From NCBI RefSeq assembly GCF_900637205.1, contig NZ_LR134355.1:62001-126000 (forward strand): a stretch of DNA of 64,000 nucleotides, written 5' to 3'. Source of the DNA: Mycolicibacterium chitae (GTDB taxonomy: Bacteria > Actinomycetota > Actinomycetes > Mycobacteriales > Mycobacteriaceae). Positions 56,569-64,000 of this stretch are shown in pieces. Positions within the stretch are counted from its first letter, which is position 1. Every line of letters starts with the position of its first letter. The position numbers and the translations under genes are program-made. The notes beneath the pieces are model-generated. The model saw only the letters and a list, made by a program, of their open reading frames with translations, ran no database searches and was not told where the DNA came from.

Positions 56569-56735
56569 TCGCACTCGCAGCCCACCGCGACGCACTCGAC
56601 GTCGAACGCGTGCAGCGTCAGCTCCGGGCTGGCACACCCGTCCTCGGTGCACTCGGGCCGCCCCGACCAGTGCCGGATGAGCGTGCCGTGGCAGTGCGCC
56701 ATCTGAGCGGCGCAGGCTCGACAACTCGTCTCCAT
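56526..56735 (-). CDS. 69-residue Cys/His-rich small protein
   Basis: The product holds ten cysteines and several histidines in ordered pairs: SCRACAAQMAHCHGTLIRH, ECTEDGC, ECVAVGCECD. This looks like one or two zinc-binding knuckles. The pattern is too regular for a chance antisense frame. It overlaps the 3' end of the mutase-like gene by 43 nt on the opposite strand. I do not know the family name. It is 65 nt downstream of the metallopeptidase gene on the same strand and may be read with it. Confidence 0.72.
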   Translation of the reverse strand: METSCRACAAQMAHCHGTLIRHWSGRPECTEDGCASPELTLHAFDVECVAVGCECDQPIGSGVRAVSSA

Positions 56736-56800
56736 GCCCCGTTCCTATCACTGCGCGCCGACAATGCGGCGCCGCCGCGCCTGCTGCGGCGCAATTTCGT

Positions 56801-57151
56801 TCAGGCCCAGCCCAGTTCGTGCAGGCGCTCGTCGTCGATGCCGAAGTGGTGGGCGATCTCGTGGACGACGGTGATTCGCACCTCGTCGATGACCTCGGCC
56901 TCCGAGGCGCACATGTCCAGCAGCGCGCCGCGGTAGATGAAGATGGCATCCGGCAGCGCGCCGGCGTAGGTGCTGTCGCGTTCGGTCAGGGCGATGCCCT
57001 CGTACAACCCGAGCAGATCGGGCTCCTCGGGATTGCGGTCCTCGACGAGCACCACCACGTTGTCCAGTGCGGCGGCGAGCTTCGGTGGGATGCGATCCAG
57101 GGCGTCGCCCACCAACTCCTCGAAGCGCGCGTCGCTCATTTCGACCGGCAT
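56801..57151 (-). CDS. Small zincin-like metallopeptidase (Rv3836-type)
   Basis: A 116-residue protein with the zinc motif H-E-x-x-H in ITVVHEIAHHFGIDDERLHE, where the third ligand may be His in HHFGI or the C-terminal HELGWA. It begins with a helical region (ARFEELVGDALDRIPPKLAA). Rv3836 (137 residues) is the counterpart. Minimal metallopeptidases of this family have an undefined substrate. An internal ATG (MSDARFEE) four codons on is an alternative start. It lies 3 nt after the septum-type gene and so is in the same operon. Confidence 0.9.
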   Translation of the reverse strand: MPVEMSDARFEELVGDALDRIPPKLAAALDNVVVLVEDRNPEEPDLLGLYEGIALTERDSTYAGALPDAIFIYRGALLDMCASEAEVIDEVRITVVHEIAHHFGIDDERLHELGWA

Positions 57152-57154
57152 CGA

Positions 57155-58690
57155 TCAGGCCGGCGGCGCGGGCCCGGGGGCCGGACCGGCCGGCGGGCCC
57201 TCCGGAGCCGGAGCCGGCGGGGGCGGTGGCGGTGGTGCGTCCGCCGGGGGCGGCGGCGGTGCTGCGGGCGCCTCGGGCGGCGGGTTGGGCTCGGCCTGCG
57301 GTTCGGGTTCGGGGGCCTGGGTCTGCGCCTGGGTGGCGGGCGCCTGCTGGGGCAGATGCTGGCCGCCCTGCGAGGACGACCCCGAGGAGGACCCCGAGGA
57401 GGAACCGGAGCCCGACGACGAGCCCGACGACGAGCCCGACGACTGTGACGAGCCGTAGTTCTGGCCGCCCGACGAACCCGGCATCGGGATCGGCGGGAGG
57501 TTGAGCCGCTCCTCCGGGATGTCCGGCGGCGGGACCGGCGGCTGGCCGTTGATCAGCAGCGGCCCCTTGGCGTCGTTGACCAGGGTGGCCCAGCCGCCGT
57601 TGCCCAGCGTCGCCCCGATGCTGCAGGCCACCTGGTGGCTGCCGGCCGACCAGCTGGGCAGCGAGATCGTGCTGTAGATCAGGGTCAGCGTGGTGGTGCG
57701 CAGCTGCAGCGGCGCCAGGTACTCGTCGGTCAGCCGGGTGCAGGTGTCCTTGATGAACTCGTCCTGCTCGTCCTCCGGCGGCAGCCCGTCCGGGAACCGC
57801 TCGCCGAGGTTCACCGAGCCGGTGACCTCCATGGCGTGCGGGGAGGCGCAGTCCACCGGGATGTCGGTGGGCTGGTTGCTGGTCGGGTCGATGCCCAGGC
57901 AGGTCCCGGCCGGCCACACCTTCGACTGGTCGACCTCGGCGACCTTGCCCTGGAACGCCAGCTGGCCGCCGTCGGGTCCGGGCAGTTGCAGGCCGCAGAG
58001 CATGCGGCGCTCGCCGTGCTTGCTCCACGCCTTGTCGCCCGACCACAGCATGCTGGTGGTGAAGCGGCTGTTGGGGTCGTAGCGGTGGCCCAGGTAGTGG
58101 CGCACCGCGGCCTGGCACTGCTCCTGGCTGATCTGCTGGATGCGCGCCGGCGAGGGCGGCGCGGCGTCCGGGCCGTACTCGGAGCCGGGGAAGGTCCGCA
58201 TGTCCACGGACTCGGCGACCTCGAAGCGGTGTTCCTCGGTGCAGTCCACCACCGTGGCCTCGTCGGGAACGCCCTCGGGCCAGTTCAGGCAGTCGCCGGT
58301 CTTGGCGTTGTTGAACGCCTCGGTGCCGCGGGTGCCGGTGGCGGGCACCGGGTTGGTCTCGAGGTAGCTGGTGAGCCCGCCGCGGTTGCTGCCGACCGGC
58401 AGGGCCGTCACGAGGCCGGCGAACAGCAGCGCGCCCAGCGCCGTCAGTACCAGTACCCGCCGCGTCGAGCGGGCGTGCAGGGTGCGCATCCACCCGAACC
58501 GCTCGCGGCGCGGTTCGGGCTGGCCGGGCTCGGCGGCCTCGGTTTCGTCGGCAGGGTCGAGGTCGGGCGCTTCCGCATCGATCTCCTCGACGGGTTCGCC
58601 GTCGGTGGGATCGGAGGCGGATTCTTCGTCGATCGGGTCGACCGGTTTTGCCCCGTCGTCCTGCTCAGGTACTTCGGACATCAGACCCAT
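57155..58690 (-). CDS. Septum-formation-family membrane protein (Rv3835-type)
   Basis: A 511-residue single-pass protein. Residues ~1-68 are acidic. A membrane helix lies at ~77-97 (VLVLTALGALLFAGLVTALP). The extracellular part has two septum-formation-like repeats with paired cysteines (GDCLNWPEGVPDEATVVDCT, GTCLGIDP...VDCASPHAMEV). The tail holds Ser-Gly repeats (SSGSSSGSGSSSGSSSG) and a long Pro/Ala/Gln tract. Rv3835 (449) is the counterpart. ATG 58690 is taken; ATG 58681 is three codons on. The function is probably in cell envelope or division, by family name only. Confidence 0.87.
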   Translation of the reverse strand: MGLMSEVPEQDDGAKPVDPIDEESASDPTDGEPVEEIDAEAPDLDPADETEAAEPGQPEPRRERFGWMRTLHARSTRRVLVLTALGALLFAGLVTALPVGSNRGGLTSYLETNPVPATGTRGTEAFNNAKTGDCLNWPEGVPDEATVVDCTEEHRFEVAESVDMRTFPGSEYGPDAAPPSPARIQQISQEQCQAAVRHYLGHRYDPNSRFTTSMLWSGDKAWSKHGERRMLCGLQLPGPDGGQLAFQGKVAEVDQSKVWPAGTCLGIDPTSNQPTDIPVDCASPHAMEVTGSVNLGERFPDGLPPEDEQDEFIKDTCTRLTDEYLAPLQLRTTTLTLIYSTISLPSWSAGSHQVACSIGATLGNGGWATLVNDAKGPLLINGQPPVPPPDIPEERLNLPPIPMPGSSGGQNYGSSQSSGSSSGSSSGSGSSSGSSSGSSSQGGQHLPQQAPATQAQTQAPEPEPQAEPNPPPEAPAAPPPPPADAPPPPPPPAPAPEGPPAGPAPGPAPPA

Positions 58691-58821
58691 TGTGACAGGC
58701 GCACCAGGGACTGTGACAACTGTTGCAGAAGTGAAGTTATGGGGTTGTGTCCCGGGCTCCCGCGCCGGCAAGGGCGACCTCGCGCTGCCGCCCGTCGGCG
58801 ACAAAAGTAGTGTTGACGGGC

Positions 58822-60075
58822 GTGATCGACCTGAAGATGCTCCGGGACGACCCCGACGCCGTTCGCCGGTCGCAGCGCAGCCGCGGTGAAGACCCGGCGC
58901 TCGTCGACGCGCTGCTGTCCGCCGACACCGCCCGCCGTTCGGCCGTCTCCGCCGCGGACAACCTGCGCGCCGAGCAGAAGGCGGTCAGCAAGCAGGTCGG
59001 TGCGGCCAGTCCCGAGGACCGCCCGGCCGTGCTGGCCCGGGCCAAGGAACTCGCCGCGGAGGTCAAGGCCGTCGAGGCCGCCCAGGCCGACGCCGAGCAG
59101 GCGTTCGCCGCGGCGCATCTGGCGGTCTCCAATGTCATCATCGACGGCGTCCCGGCCGGCGGCGAGGACGACTTCGTGGTGCTCGAGACCGTCGGCGAGC
59201 CGCCGTCGATCGCCGAACCCAAGGACCACCTCGAACTCGGTGAGTCGCTGGGCCTGATCGACATGGAGCGCGGCGCCAAGGTGTCCGGCTCCCGGTTCTA
59301 CTTCCTGACCGGCCGCGGGGCGCTGCTGCAGCTGGGGCTGTTGCAGCTGGCGGTGCGGGTGGCTACCGAGAACGGCTTCACCCTGATGATCCCGCCGGTG
59401 CTGGTGCGCCCCGAGATCATGGGCGGCACCGGCTTTCTGGGCTCTCACGCCGAGGAGGTCTACCGCGTCGAGTCCGACGATCTGTATCTGGTGGGGACCT
59501 CCGAGGTGCCGCTGGCCGGCTATCACGCCGACGAGATCCTGGACCTGTCCGCCGGTCCGCTGCGCTACGCCGGGTGGTCGTCGTGTTTCCGGCGGGAGGC
59601 CGGCAGTTACGGCAAGGACACCCGCGGCATCATCCGCGTGCACCAGTTCGACAAGGTGGAGGCCTTCGTCTACTGCAAGCCCGAGGACGCGGCAGACGAA
59701 CATCAGCGGCTGCTGGGTTGGCAGCGAGAGATGTTGGCGCACATCGACGTTCCCTACCGGGTGATCGACGTCGCGGCCGGCGACCTGGGCTCCTCGGCGG
59801 CGCGCAAGTACGACTGCGAGGCGTGGGTGCCCACCCAGCAGGCCTACCGCGAACTGACCTCCACCTCGAACTGCACGACGTTCCAGGCGCGGCGGCTGTC
59901 CACCCGGTACCGCGACGACAACGGCAAGCCGCAGATCGCGGCGACCCTCAACGGAACCCTGGCGACCACCCGGTGGTTGGTCGCCATCTTGGAGAATCAT
60001 CAGCAACCCGACGGCAGCGTTCGGGTGCCGCCGGCCCTGGTGCCCTACGTCGGTACGGAGGTACTCGAACCGTGA
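58822..60075 (+). CDS. serS: Seryl-tRNA synthetase
   Basis: A 417-residue class II synthetase (M. tuberculosis about 419) that charges tRNA-Ser. The N-terminal coiled-coil arm covers ~20-100. Motif 2 is [20 protein letters not shown] and motif 3 is [17 protein letters not shown]. The serine pocket has [10 protein letters not shown] and [16 protein letters not shown] 58822 ([18 protein letters not shown]) is selected by homology. No leader regulation such as a T-box is visible. The next gene overlaps by 4 nt. Confidence 0.97.
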   Translation: MIDLKMLRDDPDAVRRSQRSRGEDPALVDALLSADTARRSAVSAADNLRAEQKAVSKQVGAASPEDRPAVLARAKELAAEVKAVEAAQADAEQAFAAAHLAVSNVIIDGVPAGGEDDFVVLETVGEPPSIAEPKDHLELGESLGLIDMERGAKVSGSRFYFLTGRGALLQLGLLQLAVRVATENGFTLMIPPVLVRPEIMGGTGFLGSHAEEVYRVESDDLYLVGTSEVPLAGYHADEILDLSAGPLRYAGWSSCFRREAGSYGKDTRGIIRVHQFDKVEAFVYCKPEDAADEHQRLLGWQREMLAHIDVPYRVIDVAAGDLGSSAARKYDCEAWVPTQQAYRELTSTSNCTTFQARRLSTRYRDDNGKPQIAATLNGTLATTRWLVAILENHQQPDGSVRVPPALVPYVGTEVLEP

Positions 60076-60881
60076 TCAGCCTGGATTTCGACGAGATGCG
60101 CAACTGGTTCGGCTTCGGGGTGGCCGGGAACTTCGCGGGCCACCTCGAGCAGGCCGGGGAGGCCGCCGACTTCGTCAGCGTCGTCTCCGAGGGCACCGCG
60201 CCGAAGGGGATCTTCCCTTGGTACGCACCGGGCAGCGACAGCTTCCTCGGCGAGTACCCGCTGTCGTCGGACCAGATCCTGCTGCCGCCGGAAACTGACG
60301 GGCCGCTGAACCTGCAGATCGAACCCGAGGTGGGGCTGGCCTGCCGGGTGAAGTGGAACGGCGACACCGTCGCCTCGCTGGAACCGTTCGCGCTGGGCGC
60401 GTTCAACGATTGCTCGATCCGGCGCCCCGGCGCGCCGAAGATCAGCCACAAGAAGAACTGGGGTCCGGCGTCCAAAGGCGTTGCCGCCCAGTTCTTCGAG
60501 ATCAGCGACCTGACCCCGGACGGCCCCACCGCCACGCTGCGGTTGGCCTGCTTCCTGCGCGGCGCCGACGGTCAGGAGCACGCCTACGGCGTGGACAGCC
60601 CGCTGCTGGGTTACTCCTACTACGGCGAGGTCCTGCTGGACTGGGTCGTCGAGCGGCTGGCCAACCAGAAGGGTTCGCCGGACACCCCGCTCGAGGACGT
60701 GGGCGCGCTGCTGGTGGCCTCCGGTCACCCCGAGCACGTGCTGATCGGTATCGGCGCCACCCGCTACACCGAACTGGGGGCCTCGACCTACCTGCAGGGC
60801 GAGGATCAGGCCGTGGTGCGGGTGTACGACACCGCCTCGGACGCGGCTTCCGAACTGCGGCAGACGGTTTCGCCGCGCTAG
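60072..60881 (+). CDS. DUF5718-type (FAA-hydrolase-like) protein
   Basis: A 269-residue protein starting [20 protein letters not shown], with [57 protein letters not shown] and [20 protein letters not shown]. Acidic and Gly-rich spacing recalls the fumarylacetoacetase fold. The reaction is unknown. GTG 60072 overlaps the serS stop (GTGA), so it is translated with serS. Confidence 0.8.
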   Translation: MISLDFDEMRNWFGFGVAGNFAGHLEQAGEAADFVSVVSEGTAPKGIFPWYAPGSDSFLGEYPLSSDQILLPPETDGPLNLQIEPEVGLACRVKWNGDTVASLEPFALGAFNDCSIRRPGAPKISHKKNWGPASKGVAAQFFEISDLTPDGPTATLRLACFLRGADGQEHAYGVDSPLLGYSYYGEVLLDWVVERLANQKGSPDTPLEDVGALLVASGHPEHVLIGIGATRYTELGASTYLQGEDQAVVRVYDTASDAASELRQTVSPR

Positions 60882-60884
60882 CGA

Positions 60885-61226
60885 CTACCGCCCGAGCACC
60901 TCGTCGAGCTTGGCCAGGAACTCCTCGGGGTGCTTCGGGGTGAACGCGGGGCGCTGCCGCGCGCCGATGTCGAGGGTCACCAGCGTGGACTTGAACGGCC
61001 GCCCGAGGTCCAGTGGCAGCCAGCGGCGCAGGTCCAGATCCGAACTGCCCCAGATCCGGAACCGCTGGGTGAGATAACCCAGCGGCTCGGCGGTGTAGCC
61101 GCGGATCGAGTCGACGGGGATCACCTTCGAGGTGCCCGACGGGAAGTGGTAGCGGCGCAACGTGATCGCGTGCCGATCCAGCTGGACCATGCCGTCGTCG
61201 TAGTACTGCCGCGGTGGGGCGCTCAC
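60885..61226 (-). CDS. Small PH-like domain protein
   Basis: A 113-residue, mostly beta protein: MVQLDRHAITLRRYHFPSGT, IPVDSIRGYTAEPLGYLTQR and RIWGSSDLDLRRWLPLDLGR. It ends in one helix (PEEFLAKLDEVLGR), the strand-then-helix order of bacterial PH-like domains. Function unknown. GTG 61226 overlaps the stop of the upstream MBL-Rieske gene, so it is probably a partner of that protein. It converges on the DUF5718-type gene. Confidence 0.78.
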   Translation of the reverse strand: MSAPPRQYYDDGMVQLDRHAITLRRYHFPSGTSKVIPVDSIRGYTAEPLGYLTQRFRIWGSSDLDLRRWLPLDLGRPFKSTLVTLDIGARQRPAFTPKHPEEFLAKLDEVLGR

Positions 61227-62785
61227 AGCTTGGCGGTCCGCAGTTGATGGCCCTTGGAGGTCAGGCAGCGGCCGTTGGTGAGGTTCCACTGCCAGCCGTG
61301 CAGGTTGCAGGTCAGCGTGTCACCCTCGACCACTCCGAACTTCGACAGGTCGGCCTTCAGGTGCGGGCAGCGGCGCTGGATCTCCCAGCCGTCCAGGACG
61401 ATCGAGGCCGAGTCGTCGTGCGCCTCGGCGAACCAGCCGTCGGCGTAGGCGATGCGCTCGTCGGTCAGGCACTTGAAGAACGTGTAGAGGTACTCGTTGT
61501 AGCCGCCCACCCGCCAGGCCTTGAAGCGGGTGGACAAGAAGATCGTGTTGACCCAGTCCGGCTCCCGGTCGCGGACCACGGTGCGCACCAACTCGGTGCC
61601 GATCTCGAACCCGTAGCGGAACTTCTCGTCCGCAATGGGTTCGCGCACAGTGCGTTTCGGGAAGTCCAGGACCACGGTCTCGTTGTGGTCGCCCGAGGTC
61701 AGCCGCAGCTCGACGGGGTAGCCGATGCCGTCGCAGATCTGGTCGGTCTGCAACATGATGGGCTCGAACAGGTTGCGCAGCGGCTCCAGCAGGGGCTCGC
61801 CGGCGGCCGGGGCCCAGCGCGCCTTCTCGGCGGCCAGCACGGGCGCCATCCGCTGCGCGTAGGCCTCGATGTAGTCGGCCTTGCCCGTGGTGAAGATGGC
61901 CTGGACCTGATCCTCGGGCAGCGGCTGGGTCAGCGAATTCAGTTGTGAGCCGGTGAAGTCGGCCACCGTGCCCGGCACCATCAGCAGCCCGCCGTCGTGG
62001 CCGTTGCGGCGCATCTGGTCGAGGAAGACCACCTGGTCGGGGAAGATGTTGGCCGGGTCGTCGTGGTCGTCGTTGAGGTCGCGCAGGGCGGGGTCGAGGA
62101 AGCACGGCGGGCCGGCCGACGGGATCACCCACGTCGCACCCACCTGGGCGATGTACTGGCGGCAGCGGTCCATCTGGCGTTGCCGCTTCTGGCTGCCGAA
62201 CGCTTCCTTCGCGCGGGCCGGCATGTCGTAGACCATCGGGTACCAGATGGCGCCCGAGTACTGCAGCATGTGCACGTCGACGTGGCCGAACTCGGCCGCC
62301 ACCATGTCCAGGTCGATGGGGCGGGCGTCGTTCATGTTGAACACCGTGGTGGTGCCGTCGGAGACCACCAGGCCCGAGTCGCCGATGGGCCCGTCGGCGG
62401 GGGCGCGCAGCGCGATGATCATGATGTCGAGGTCGCCCTTGGGCCCGCTCAGCGTGTGCTTGGTCGAGTCGGTGGTCTCGACGAAGCGGTGGAAGCCCAG
62501 CTTCTCCAGCTCGCGCTTGAGGTCGGGCACCGGGAAGTCCGGCAGCAGCACCACGGCGTCCTTGTTGACGTGCGCGCGCAGGTTCTCCGGGTCGAAGTGG
62601 TCCTTGTGCAGGTGCGACACGTAGAGGTAGTCGCAGTCGCCGAGCGCGTCCCAGTCCAGCTCGCTGTTGTCGGGGAAGACGAACCACGAACCGAAGTACG
62701 CCGGGTTGACCCACGGGTCGCACAGGATGCTCCCGGCTGTGGTGTCGATCCGGAAGCCGGCGTGACCGACGCTGGTGACCTGCAC
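61223..62785 (-). CDS. Metallo-beta-lactamase-fold protein with C-terminal Rieske domain (Rv3818-type)
   Basis: A 520-residue protein. Residues ~1-260 are a UlaG-like MBL domain with the metal motif SHLHKDHFD. Residues ~430-515 are a Rieske [2Fe-2S] domain with ligands in RRCPHLKADL and TCNLHGWQWNL. The middle part is helical and rich in charged residues. Rv3818 (516) has the same plan. Electron transfer from the Rieske cluster to a metal site is likely, as in CMP-Neu5Ac hydroxylase-type enzymes; the substrate is unknown. GTG 62785 is the start, and the PH-like gene is coupled downstream. Confidence 0.88.
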   Translation of the reverse strand: MQVTSVGHAGFRIDTTAGSILCDPWVNPAYFGSWFVFPDNSELDWDALGDCDYLYVSHLHKDHFDPENLRAHVNKDAVVLLPDFPVPDLKRELEKLGFHRFVETTDSTKHTLSGPKGDLDIMIIALRAPADGPIGDSGLVVSDGTTTVFNMNDARPIDLDMVAAEFGHVDVHMLQYSGAIWYPMVYDMPARAKEAFGSQKRQRQMDRCRQYIAQVGATWVIPSAGPPCFLDPALRDLNDDHDDPANIFPDQVVFLDQMRRNGHDGGLLMVPGTVADFTGSQLNSLTQPLPEDQVQAIFTTGKADYIEAYAQRMAPVLAAEKARWAPAAGEPLLEPLRNLFEPIMLQTDQICDGIGYPVELRLTSGDHNETVVLDFPKRTVREPIADEKFRYGFEIGTELVRTVVRDREPDWVNTIFLSTRFKAWRVGGYNEYLYTFFKCLTDERIAYADGWFAEAHDDSASIVLDGWEIQRRCPHLKADLSKFGVVEGDTLTCNLHGWQWNLTNGRCLTSKGHQLRTAKL

Positions 62786-62957
62786 TGATACTCTCCGAAC
62801 ACGATTCTGGCCGGGCTGCGGCCGAGCCTTTTGCAGTCCCGAGCTTAGTCGCCGTCGGGCGCCGCGGCGCCCGACAGTCGCACGCGGCCCCGGGTCCGAT
62901 GGGCCCCGTCGGCGGTGCCAATATGCTCTGGCGCACCCCCGGCTAGGCTGGTTGGCT

Positions 62958-63716
62958 GTGGAACCCGTATACGGCACCGTCATCCAGCTTGCGCGTGCGG
63001 CCTGGCGAGTCCAGGGCCTCACGTTCACGGTGACGGGGGTGGAGAACCTGCCCAGGACCGGCGGCGCCGTCGTGGCGATCAATCACACCAGCTACTTCGA
63101 CTTCACCTTCGCCGGCCTGCCCGCCTACAAGCAGGGCCTGGGCCGCAAGGTGCGGTTCATGGCCAAGCAGGAGGTGTTCGACCACAAGGTGGGCGGCTTC
63201 CTGATGCGCAAGCTGCGGCACATCCCGGTGGACCGGGAGGCCGGCGCGGATTCGTTCGCCGAAGCCTGCCGGCAACTCGAGCGCGGCGAGCTGGTCGGGG
63301 TGTACCCGGAGGCCACCATCAGCCGCAGCTTCGAGATCAAGGAGTTCAAGTCGGGCGCGGCGCGGATGGCGATCGCGGCCGGCGTGCCGATCGTCCCGCA
63401 CATCGTGTGGGGCGCCCAGCGGGTGTGGACCAAGGGGCATCCCAAGAATCTGTGGCGGCCCAAGGTGCCGATCTCCGTGGCGGTGGGCGAGCCGATCGCC
63501 CCGACGCTGCCGGCCGCCGAGCTGACCGCGCTGCTGCACAGCCGCATGCAGCACCTGCTCGAGCAGGTCCAGGACGCCTACGGGCCCTACCCGCCGGGCG
63601 AATACTGGGTGCCCAAGCGCCTCGGCGGCAGTGCCCCGTCGCTGGCGGAGGCCTCCCGGATGGACGCGGAGGAGGCTGCGGAGCGGGCTGCGCGACGGGC
63701 GCAGGCCTCGGAGTAG
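62958..63716 (+). CDS. PlsC-type acyltransferase (Rv3816c-type)
   Basis: A 252-residue 1-acylglycerol-phosphate acyltransferase-like protein. The catalytic H-x4-D is in INHTSYFDFTFAG. The other blocks are VDREAGADSFAEACRQL, GVYPEATISRS and GVPIVPHIVWGAQRVW. It probably acylates a glycerophospholipid or a glycolipid; the exact acceptor is unknown. GTG 62958 (MEPVYGTVIQLARAAW) is the start. It is followed 3 nt later by a paralog. Confidence 0.92.
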   Translation: MEPVYGTVIQLARAAWRVQGLTFTVTGVENLPRTGGAVVAINHTSYFDFTFAGLPAYKQGLGRKVRFMAKQEVFDHKVGGFLMRKLRHIPVDREAGADSFAEACRQLERGELVGVYPEATISRSFEIKEFKSGAARMAIAAGVPIVPHIVWGAQRVWTKGHPKNLWRPKVPISVAVGEPIAPTLPAAELTALLHSRMQHLLEQVQDAYGPYPPGEYWVPKRLGGSAPSLAEASRMDAEEAAERAARRAQASE

Positions 63717-63719
63717 GGC

Positions 63720-64000
63720 ATGGAGCCGGTCTTCCGCAGCCTGGAGATCGCGGCCGGGATCGCGCGGCGCGTCACCGGAACCAGGATCACCTTCCACGGG
63801 TTGGAAAACCTCCCGCGGCGCGGTGGTGCGGTCGTCGCCATCAACCACACCGGCTACATCGACTTCCTGCCCGCGGCGCTGGCGGCGACCGAGCGCAAGC
63901 GGCGGCTGCGGTTCATGATCAAGGCCGAGATGACGCAGGTGCGCGTGGTCAACTTCCTGATCACGCACTCCAAGACCATCCCGGTGGACCGCAGCGCGGG
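63720..64000 (+). CDS. PlsC-type acyltransferase (Rv3815c-type), 3' end outside window
   Basis: The first 93 residues of a second acyltransferase, paralogous to the one just upstream: MEPVFRSLEIAAGIARRVTG, then INHTGYIDFLPAALAA with H-x4-D, and KTIPVDRSAG at the window end. Its place matches the Rv3816c-Rv3815c-Rv3814c acyltransferase run in M. tuberculosis. The 3-nt gap shows an operon. Confidence 0.92.
   Translation, partial: MEPVFRSLEIAAGIARRVTGTRITFHGLENLPRRGGAVVAINHTGYIDFLPAALAATERKRRLRFMIKAEMTQVRVVNFLITHSKTIPVDRSA

Overview
The window is from a high-GC mycobacterium, most likely a Mycolicibacterium-type rapid grower. The evidence is an ESX (type VII secretion) locus, PE and PPE genes, whiB6, ethA/ethR, espR, a Lys/Ala/Pro-rich Hns-like protein, IdeR-type iron boxes and very high GC. 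Read left to right, the gene order follows the M. tuberculosis chromosome in reverse, roughly from Rv3900c down to Rv3815c. Ortholog names below rest on protein resemblance and gene order recalled from that genome, not on a search.

Region 1 (1-19984) is a complete ESX-2 locus. A small accessory block (C-terminus of an Ala/Glu/Pro-rich protein, an EspC-like protein, a DUF2694-like protein, a 47-residue reverse ORF, an Rv3899c-like protein and a YbaB-like protein) precedes eccB2, a fused eccC2, PE, PPE, esxD, esxC, espG2, a MinD-like ATPase, eccD2, mycP2, eccE2 and eccA2. Several junctions overlap by 1-4 nt. The product would be a membrane secretion pore with a three-domain motor ATPase, a mycosin protease, chaperones and Esx/PE/PPE substrates.

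Region 2 (19985-24951) is a scar. In M. tuberculosis the ESX-1 locus lies between eccA2 and whiB6. Here that interval holds only a reverse-strand pair, a thioesterase-like gene and an EspI-like MinD ATPase. whiB6, the regulator normally tied to ESX-1, is split by an IS1081-like IS256-family element. About 785 bp without a convincing gene follow.

Region 3 (24952-45000) holds gltB-gltD (glutamate synthase), a 46-residue ORF, an F420-type oxidoreductase, a PHP-domain protein, a membrane protein, a dinB polymerase with a LexA-type box at its start, the divergent ethR/ethA pair with a repeat-rich operator, rraA, a TipA-type MerR regulator with a 19-bp-spacer promoter, hns, copC-copD, an Rv3850-like gene, an extra three-gene block (repeat-rich membrane protein, ImmA-like peptidase, DUF6545-like membrane protein) and espR.

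Region 4 (45001-64000) deals largely with metals and redox. It has a GDT1-type transporter behind a yybP-ykoY-like manganese riboswitch, a nickel superoxide dismutase (sodN) with its maturation protease sodX at the site where M. tuberculosis has sodA, two tandem ferritins with IdeR-like boxes, and an IdeR-like box beside a DUF2470 gene. It then continues with glpQ1, an LCP-family protein, a CPBP protease homolog, pheA, a phosphoglycerate-mutase-like gene, a septum-formation-type protein, serS, an MBL-Rieske fusion and two acyltransferases, the last cut by the window edge. No rRNA, tRNA or CRISPR array was seen.
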